From Trichostrongylus colubriformis (Eukaryota > Nematoda > Chromadorea > Rhabditida > Trichostrongylidae), in assembly GCA_963978905.1 (NCBI GenBank), contig OZ022261.1, forward strand, positions 9,487,992 to 9,551,991: a stretch of 64,000 nucleotides of DNA. Direction: 5' to 3'. The notes under the pieces are model-generated. The model was not told where the DNA came from, did no database searches, and was given only the letters and a program-made list of their open reading frames with translations. The translations under genes and the position numbers were made by a program. Position 1 is the stretch's first letter. The number at the start of each line of letters is the position of its first letter. This document shows positions 57,240-64,000 of the stretch, piece after piece.

Positions 57240-60012
57240 CTGCGACTATCTTTAAGATTTTCCCGTATATATGGCACAAGCACATTTGCTAACTATAGAG
57301 TTCTGCTTTGCAAGCGCAGCTTGCTAGAGACGTCTTTTGCCATCCCACGTGTTCGTGCGTCCGCAGGGTTGTCTAGTGGGGACGTAGCGAAACTTTCCTG
57401 TAATGTTTTTGGTGAGGAGGGCGTCTACAATTCGTCGAATTTCGCGAATACGATTTTCTACAAGCCGTTTAATTGTATCTATGGGGGGAGATATTGAGCC
57501 AGCTCAGGGCAATTTGCAAATCAGAAAAGATATGCGTTTTTAGCAGGCGGTCGTCGAGACGGGCGCTAGGTGCCTGAATGATGGAATCCGCAGACGGGTT
57601 GCGAGCGTAATGGCGTTCATTTCTAGCTTTGGAATGGTGCTTTTGGATTTAATGGAAGGAACTTTACATTTTGCCATAATTAGTGTCGACTGTTGCCATC
57701 AGAAATGTACGTGCATGCAACCACTGCAATGGTGCTAGCGTCCACTCGGTACCAAGAGTTTCGGGTAGTGGTTCATCCCAGGTAAATTTGTGTTTATAAA
57801 TCTTGGTAGAAGCGTTTTGTCCGCGTAAGTAGTGGAGCTGTAATCCGAAGGGGTCATAGACTGACGCGATTTGGTGTGCAGCTATCTTTTTGTGACTAGT
57901 TCTGATGGAGGCATATTGTATTGCATGCTGATGATATCGTCCTATGAGTTCCATTTAATACCTAACACTTCATGCGTAGGTGATGTGGCACAGATGTGAG
58001 CTGGAAAATAATTCTGGATTGTTGGAGAGGAATTCGCGTAACCATTCCGATGTCTGCGAAAATTCGCACGCTATCAGCGACTTTTGCAACACGTCTGCCT
58101 GAGAGTTGGCCGATAATATAAGGTTATCAACATTAAGTTTCCTGAATTCCTGGGCGAGCGTTTTATCAAGCTTATCGGCTGCTTGTAAGTGATGCTGTAT
58201 TGTGGCTCCCAAGAGGAATGGTGAGACGTTCAGACCGGATGTTACTCTAGTGAACGGAACGTGATCAAGTTGTCATCCGTTATCGGTTCATGGACATTTT
58301 TACCCATGAAAAACATGTGACGTCTCGATCAAGTTCGTGAAGACGTACTTTTAGGAAGGCTTTTTCAACATCTGAGATGGCCATATAGGGTATCATGCGG
58401 AATGGTAGGAACATAGCGTAAATCTCCGGTAGAATCAAGGGACCCCGATGCAGGAAATCCTCGAACGAAGGGCAGCCCCTGGAATGTGAGGAGGCGTCAA
58501 ACACTATACGATGTTTGGTGCTATCTTTGAGTGGAGTGATGACTGGCTGGCGTGGTATTAGTGCAAAAAACACCACTCAGGGGCTGATCGTTAGAAATTT
58601 TCTCTATGAATCCCTTGTCCTTTTGTTTTTTCATTATATCCCGGTATCACCTGAATTATTAGGTGGTGATTCGAGCATATCAATTACACTGCATGGATGA
58701 CGTAGCGCCACAGCTCTACTGGAGGGTAGGAAATCGTGGTTCTCCTTGTACGGCAATCGAATGTTATATCCAACCGATTGGTGTTCGACGGTTCCATTAG
58801 AAACAAAACTTTATCGTTGACAGCATCCTTTCCGCGTCTCTAGTTCCAAAGAATTCGAAGACCCCGGAAGGGCCTCAAGTCCAACACCTATCCCAGCAGC
58901 TCACTTCGTCCGACTCGTCCTCAAAACTTACGAAGGTAATCCTGGTAACCGTGAGTCGTTGTTTCACTGTGGTTGTTGCTAGTTTTGCTTCCGAAAGGAC
59001 TTGAGCCTCGGACAGGTCGCTGCCCTGTGAGCGCTTGACTAACAAAACAAATATTGTGGAGTTTGAGCTTCTGATTGCTAGGAATTTTTAAATTTGAATG
59101 CGCGTCTCTAATGCTGCTTTTATCTAAACGTCACTGATGCGTTCTCGCGTTGTCATACGAGCATCAAGGGCGTTTAGTAATTCTTGCATTTTCCAATCTG
59201 AATCTTTCATTGTGGGTGGAAAATAATATTTGAGGACATGGAGCTGAATGAATGGTATGAATTTGCTAACACTTTCTGAACGGAATAGGTTCCATCCGAA
59301 TGAATTTTCAGTTTGTGCAACGTCGTTACTATTGGAATAATGTATTCCAGAAGGCGCCTTTGTCCTTGAATCGTTGGACGATCCGCTTTCGCACTTCCTA
59401 GTCGCATTTGAGGCGCAGGGACTAATTTAGAATTATCGTTATATTTCTTATACAACATCTCCACCGCGAGCGTATAATCTTCCTCTGTTACCGGGTAACG
59501 CTCCACCATTTCCCGTGCTTGCCCTGTCAACGCGTCCAAAAGCTAGTTGAATTTTGGAGACTTCCCAGTGGCTAGTTATGGACACTGTTCAAAAAAAGCG
59601 TCCAAAAGTTACTATATTATCATATGCTCCCCGAGAACGTGGGGATAGGGATAGCTGGTAATTTCAATTGCGCTGCTTGTGTTGGTCCCCGAATTGCTGC
59701 CCGTGACTCATTGTCGACCCATCGAATTCCTGTGTGTAGCTACGTAGCGCAGGTTCCATTTTGAATGCCAAACAGTGGACTTTCTCCAGGGTCTCATGCG
59801 CATTCTCCATGTATGTCTGCACTTGCGACATATGCTCCTCACTGAATGTGGAAAGCGTGTCAAGGAGTAATTGAATATCTTGTTTCTGATGATAAGGGGG
59901 TAGCCAGGTCTGGGGTTGCTGTAGCTTTTTTTGCCTTATCTACTAGACGATTTAAAACACAGTAATGGGTAATAAGAGTTTCCTGAGGCCGTGATGTCGT
60001 AGGACCAGCCAT
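57240..60012 (-). mobile_element. BEL/Pao LTR retrotransposon, coding relic
   Basis: Leftward on the minus strand, gag starts at an ATG (60012) reading MAGPTTSRPQETLITHYCVL, with DALTGQAREMVERYPVTEED at 59539. RT follows: HRIVFDASSHSRGCPSFEDF and YMAISDVEKAFLKVRLHELD (58576-58280), then FRKLNVDNLILSANSQADVL (58212-57970), where the active-site box reads NVDN. KIAAHQIASVYDPFGL (57954-57664) and an RNase-H region with KRLVENRIREIRR (about 57480) come next. Order and wording are those of BEL/Pao. Stops and frame changes separate every block. No integrase is seen to the left and no LTR pair was found, so the element is truncated. Confidence 0.85.
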
Positions 60013-60137
60013 CTTTGAAGTAGACTGAAAAAGCGTATTTCCTTCTATGAGAACAACCAGGAATAAGCAATGAGGAAAAATAGTAATGAAAAATTCGGTG
60101 TAAGATGAAAGGGTCGCAGTTTTTGATATACTTACAG

Positions 60138-60186
60138 GCGATAACGTACCTGAATGAGCGTGGCGATAACGTACCTGAATGAGCGT
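60138..60186. repeat. 25-bp tandem duplication
   Basis: GCGATAACGTACCTGAATGA plus GCGT occurs twice, at 60138 and 60163, in the leader region upstream of the BEL/Pao gag start. Confidence 0.9.
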
Positions 60187-60599
60187 CACGTGAGAATTCA
60201 AAATCGGTGAGAATTCCATATCGATAAAGGCGGCAAGTGAAAAATCTCGAGTGTGTGTAAAGGGTACCTCGGTCCCCGTGCGATGTTCGATGCACCATAA
60301 GGGGTTCAGTGGCCGACTTTTTGATACCCACCCAAACAATGCGTTGCCACACAATCGATACCTCATACTTTTATACGTCCAATCGAATTACCTTAAAATT
60401 CGGCAATCAAGCGAGTAAAAACAGCATGAATAGATACAGATACAAACGACAATATTGGAACAGTGCGCAATAATTATTAGAAACGTCTACATATAACAAT
60501 GATGGTAAAGACAGCCTTTAAGGGTAATGTGGTTATTAAATCCCTGAAAAAGTCTCTCATATGGAAACTAGGGGCCCAGGAAGCCTTTCTATATCGAAA

Positions 60600-61000
60600 T
60601 TCGTAGAAACGCGCCTCCGGGTCGTAGAACCGGCGTAACGGTTGACAGCTGACGCCTTCGGATGAACCCCGCCTTCAGGCGACGTACTTCCTGATCGAGA
60701 GAGGGCCACGAAGATGCGGCAGGGGAAGATATCGCGGCGTTTTTTCTCAGTTTCAGTCTGAAGCTCACTCCAAAAAGTGGATGCTCTCTATTTCCGAACA
60801 TCTCTTCGTGTTCACCACTTGGCAACATGTCAATGGAAATCCCGTTCGGAATACCAACCTCTTGATGAAAAAGGTCGTCCGCGTCGAGAATCAGTGGTGG
60901 GAAGAGGATTCTATTTCCCGGGTCTTGGCCATTTCCCTCCGTTTTATTCTTCACCATCGAATTACTAAGCATCTCGACTTACATATCGACTACATTTTTC
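60600..61000. repeat. Possible repeat family B relative with a long minus ORF
   Basis: GATTCTATTTCCCGGGTCTT then CATCGAATTACTAAGCATCT parallels the 10.6-kb copy. A minus-strand open frame of ~127 codons (60972-60589) overlaps it; part (SWPSLDQEVRRLKAGFIRRR) reads like protein, but I cannot assign a family. Confidence 0.35.
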
Positions 61001-61049
61001 ACTATTCCTCCGAATTTCCCCTATCACTGCCTTTAATGACATAAATGAG

Positions 61050-62110
61050 CTACAATGCTGAAATAAGTGAATGAATTCTACGAACAGGGCAAAATGGATG
61101 CGAGAGAGTGTGTAATCAACTCAAAATCCCAGCTGAGGAAGGCAAAGAGCGATGCACCTACTAAGAAAAGATAAGCTCCATTAAGATGTTCAGGAGGTAC
61201 ATGTACGAGAGCGATGGTAAGGCATCCTGAATGCAATGATCCCGGCGTAAAACTGAGAGACAATAAGGTACAGACAGTGTTGACACACGCCCTCCCTCCG
61301 AAGCTTTTGTAAGCGAGATGCAGGATCTGATACGGCATCTATAAGTGCTTAATCGCTAAGTTGCGATAAATGTCACAACATCAGAGACTCTGTCTGATAG
61401 CATTTGGAAAACGATTATATTTTGAGGGAATACTTTTTTTATGCAAAAAGTGTGTGAACACAGCAAATAAAAAATAAAAATTCCAAACAAGTGGTGCATT
61501 TATTCGGCCACCTCCAAACCATAATCGCTGTAATTTTTTGCCAGTTTTGCCTCACATACCCATTACCGGTGTCGTAAGGTCATTAGAGGGGTAGTATTGC
61601 TCATTGAATCGAACGAGCCTAGCTTGATATTTCATCGGTTTTCGATGAGAACACGAGTAGAAGCTGGTCATTTACTGAATGAACCCTATCATATTGAAAC
61701 CACTGCTTGATAGAGAGTGAAGCATGGAGAGCACCGTTGTTACGCTACAAGTAATTTGTTTGACGTTGTGCATCGCTTACAAAATGCAAAGGCTATAAAT
61801 CTCATAAGTATTTCCGTAAGTATTTCCTTGTAATCTTGACTGCCTATAATTGTAACAAACGGGCAAGCCTTTGATCATTCTGTAGACACACCACTACAAT
61901 GAAATAGAGGATAAGTGAAGAAGTATGAAAAAATAAGTTTATGATAGGAAATATTCAATGATTTCACCCTCGACAACTTGGCAAGGCGTATGTGCGATAA
62001 ACGAAGTACTACCGTAACCAAAAAGCCCCTGGCGGTGTCTTTAGCAAACCGGGGACACCGGAACACGTCCAAGGATGCTAGCATGTTTTTACACGCGAAT
62101 TCTTGTTTTA
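61050..62110. other. No gene recognised
   Basis: An 86-codon minus frame (61338-61078) is ATG-started but shows no domain or splice signals. Confidence 0.35.
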
Positions 62111-62120
62111 CTAACTTTTG

Positions 62121-62493
62121 CTAAGCTGAGCATTGGAACAGAGAAATTTCTTCGTTGTTATTCATTTGAATGGCCATTTGATCAGCACCATTAACAATGG
62201 CCACTGCTGAAACTGATGCACTCATTAAAGCGTGAACATGACTTACAGCGGGAGAAAATTTCGCGACAGAATGAGCAGTCCTTCTTTTTCTTGAGTATGT
62301 ACTGAAAGTGAATGATACAAAATTGGCAAGCATCAGGGATCCGTACATGTTTCGGAAGCAGATACTTCGCTTGTCGTGACTCATCAAAGGTCAATCCTAG
62401 GAGGTGAAACCACCTTTCACCATCTCCAGAGCAAGGGCGCTGCCACTGAGCCACGTCCTTCATTTCAAGGAGAATATCCCGCGAATGACCCAT
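62121..62493 (-). CDS. Candidate small three-exon gene, 95 codons
   Basis: Three minus-strand exons join in frame through two nematode-sized introns: 62493-62347, intron 45 nt (GTACGG...TTTCAG), 62301-62247, intron 40 nt (GTAAGT...TTTCAG), 62206-62121. The product reads MGHSRDILLEMKDVAQWQ..., then YILKKKKDCSFCREIFSR and VAIVNGADQMAIQMNNNEEI, ending at TAG. I do not recognise it. Caution: the first exon contains a tRNA-like stretch (GTGGCTCAGTGGCAGCGCCC ... GGTGGTTTCACC), so it may be SINE-derived and non-coding. The two frame-preserving introns are the main support. Confidence 0.35.
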
Positions 62494-62703
62494 CGCAAGC
62501 AAAGTTTGACCCCTCCTAAGTCGGGCTCAGACAGCCCATAGCACTTTTGGTTTTCATATTTGTAATCAGTATTCAAAACTTCATTGACCTGTCTGGATCT
62601 CTACTATTGAGTCCCAGGGAAAGTTAAAAAGCCTTCCTGGTTAGTCGTAGTGCAGTTTTTTGATCACGTTCAAAATCAGGCTCATTTCAAATTCCTATCA
62701 CAA

Positions 62704-62834
62704 TAGTTCCTGCCTATTTCGCTTTACAACACTATTACGTTATAACATTATAGCACTCAGTATCGCTTTTCAGTAGTTCCTGCCTATTTCGCATTACAAC
62801 ATTATTACGTTATAACATTATTACGCAGTATCGT
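62704..62834. repeat. 69-bp tandem duplication
   Basis: AGTTCCTGCCTATTTCGCTT (62705) and AGTTCCTGCCTATTTCGCAT (62774), each followed by ACAACA-TATTACGTTATAAC. The second unit's end overlaps the splice donor of the exon at 62825-63100. Confidence 0.9.
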
Positions 62835-63100
62835 GCGCCAGCAAAGCTGGTGTATGTTGATAACAGCAACACAGGAAACTGTTTCACCTTCACCCAGATG
62901 CCTTCCCATAGCTGTCGGCAATGAAAAGGAGAACAGGATGAATCATTGCTTGTGAAAAGTGGAAAATTCCGCTCTGTACTGAGTTGAAGAAGCAAAAGGA
63001 AAATCAAAAGCAATACGATAGCCAAAGAGGTTCCAGAACAACATTTTTGGATTTTATCACCTCGTAAGAAATACTTTGAGGCATAAATCTCTGGAGGCAT
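62825..63100 (-). CDS. First exon of a type II membrane protein, possibly a nematode family 92 glycosyltransferase
   Basis: ATG at 63100, open for 92 codons to a donor (TACTGC|GTAATA). About 22 residues (MPPEIYASKYFLRGDKIQKC) precede the hydrophobic anchor SLAIVLLLIFLLLLQL (about residues 25-40). A lumenal stem with two cysteines (SCSPFHCRQLWEG) and WVKVKQFPVLLLSTYTSF follow. The anchor topology is clear. The final segment resembles the strand that opens GT92 (DUF23) domains (F-SAYTD-R), but this is a weak likeness and the rest of the domain is not found in the window's left neighbour sequence. It could also be another Golgi or surface protein. Confidence 0.4.
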
Positions 63101-63689
63101 TTAACCGTGAATAGTTCCGATCGCCCCTGATCAATGTTGTGTTTGCTGGTACTTCTGGACAACTTTATAGCACACATCCCTCCTACGAGATGAGTATGAC
63201 CTCCTCTTATAGTATTTCTTTTTGCACAGTGGAAATATGTATCTCGGGCGGAAACTGTTGTAATATCCAGCGAACAATGCCAAAATATATTATGTCATAC
63301 GACTAGTGACTAAAGAGATGACGCACTTATCAATGAATAAATCCAATCAGACGAGCATGTATCGAAATATAGAAATGGTGAGTTTTTAGTGCATATGAAC
63401 ATGTCACACGCGCATGGTTGGGAGAAAGCAGTAGACGAGGAAACACTAAAATCTTTGGAGATACTTCAATTTCAGCTGAATTTTATTTGCAAAAACCACA
63501 AAAATGTTTAATGTGTAGAGAAGGGAAAAATGCATATCATATAAAATGAATAAACAGGTCTGTCGAAGTTTCGTTTGTGGCGTATCTTTTTTCGATGGTG
63601 CAAAGGAACAACACTGGCTTTCAAATCCGTATGCTTTAGAGTGTTATTGTTGCGAAATTGCGAAATTGTTATTGTAAAATGTGACTAAC

Positions 63690-63793
63690 CATTCTGATTT
63701 GTGGATCGTGGTAGGCGGGTTCCGTGACTTGGGTGGGCTCTGCGACACGGAATGAATTCTCACGTCTACATCTCGACTTCAGGCTAATTATTT
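63690..63793 (-). CDS. Candidate internal exon, unknown gene
   Basis: Open frame between acceptor CTTTGCAG and donor AATG|GTTAGT, reading SRCRRENSFRVAEPTQVTEP then AYHDPQIRM. The sequence is protein-like and polar. The open frame continues right to 63914, so the exon start is uncertain. It may belong to the gene that continues beyond the right edge. Confidence 0.3.
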
Positions 63794-64000
63794 CTGCAAA
63801 GTGGTAGAATCTCCTGTCGCCAAATATATAGTATCTATTTAGAAGTTCGGGTTTATTCAACTCATAAAAAATAGCCGTCATCAAGTGAGTATTTTCCAAT
63901 AATGTCCAGAACATTTTCCTGATGTGTAGTCAACGTTTTGGCACGTTTGAAGTATAACAGGCCGTATTTGAGGCGGTGAGTGTTTTCTCATCGTCGCAGG

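Overview
The window looks like a nematode genome, probably clade V and strongylid (hookworm-like). The evidence is a five-exon gene that reads as the MAD-family bHLH-zipper factor MDL-1, small introns with TTTTCAG-type acceptors, and a dense load of mariner, Tc, RTE, BEL/Pao and tRNA-derived short elements. In C. elegans mdl-1 lies on the X chromosome, so X linkage here is a reasonable but unproven inference. There are no operons and no bacterial or viral replicon features. Gene density is very low; most of the 64 kb is decayed mobile DNA.

Layout. 0-1.7 kb (minus): a chymotrypsin-family (S1) gene with a signal peptide, two substituted triad positions and a probable frameshift. Its introns are filled with repeats. 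2-20 kb: MITEs with a GGTGGGGGTCGA-type terminus, two tRNA-headed SINE-like families, long-armed foldback elements and diverged repeat pairs. 20.4-21.8 kb (minus): mdl-1, complete, with SID, bHLH and leucine zipper, a poly(A) signal, and a helically phased CACGTG cluster just upstream. 22-29 kb: microsatellites, one 130-codon hypothetical gene (minus) and repeats. 29.3-30.9 kb: a Tc-type DNA transposon with nested inverted termini. 31-35 kb: repeats. 35.8-38.5 kb (minus): a 5'-truncated, frameshifted RTE-like LINE, next to a second, unrelated reverse-transcriptase fragment (38.7-39.6 kb, plus). 41.9-42.8 and 47.5-48.4 kb: two internally deleted mariners. 43.3-43.8 kb: a degenerate ~70-80 bp satellite. 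48.7-57 kb: no convincing gene. 57.2-60.0 kb (minus): a decayed BEL/Pao retrotransposon. 62.1-63.8 kb (minus): exons of unrecognised genes, including a type II membrane-anchored protein.

The one gene whose biology can be read with confidence is mdl-1. Its product should dimerise with a MAX-like partner, bind CACGTG and recruit SIN3. CACGTG sites counted by eye are about tenfold denser between 14.2 and 24.9 kb, around this gene, than in the rest of the window, which suggests auto- or cross-regulation by the bHLH network. All coordinates of repeats are approximate to about 10-20 bases unless exact terminal repeats are stated.
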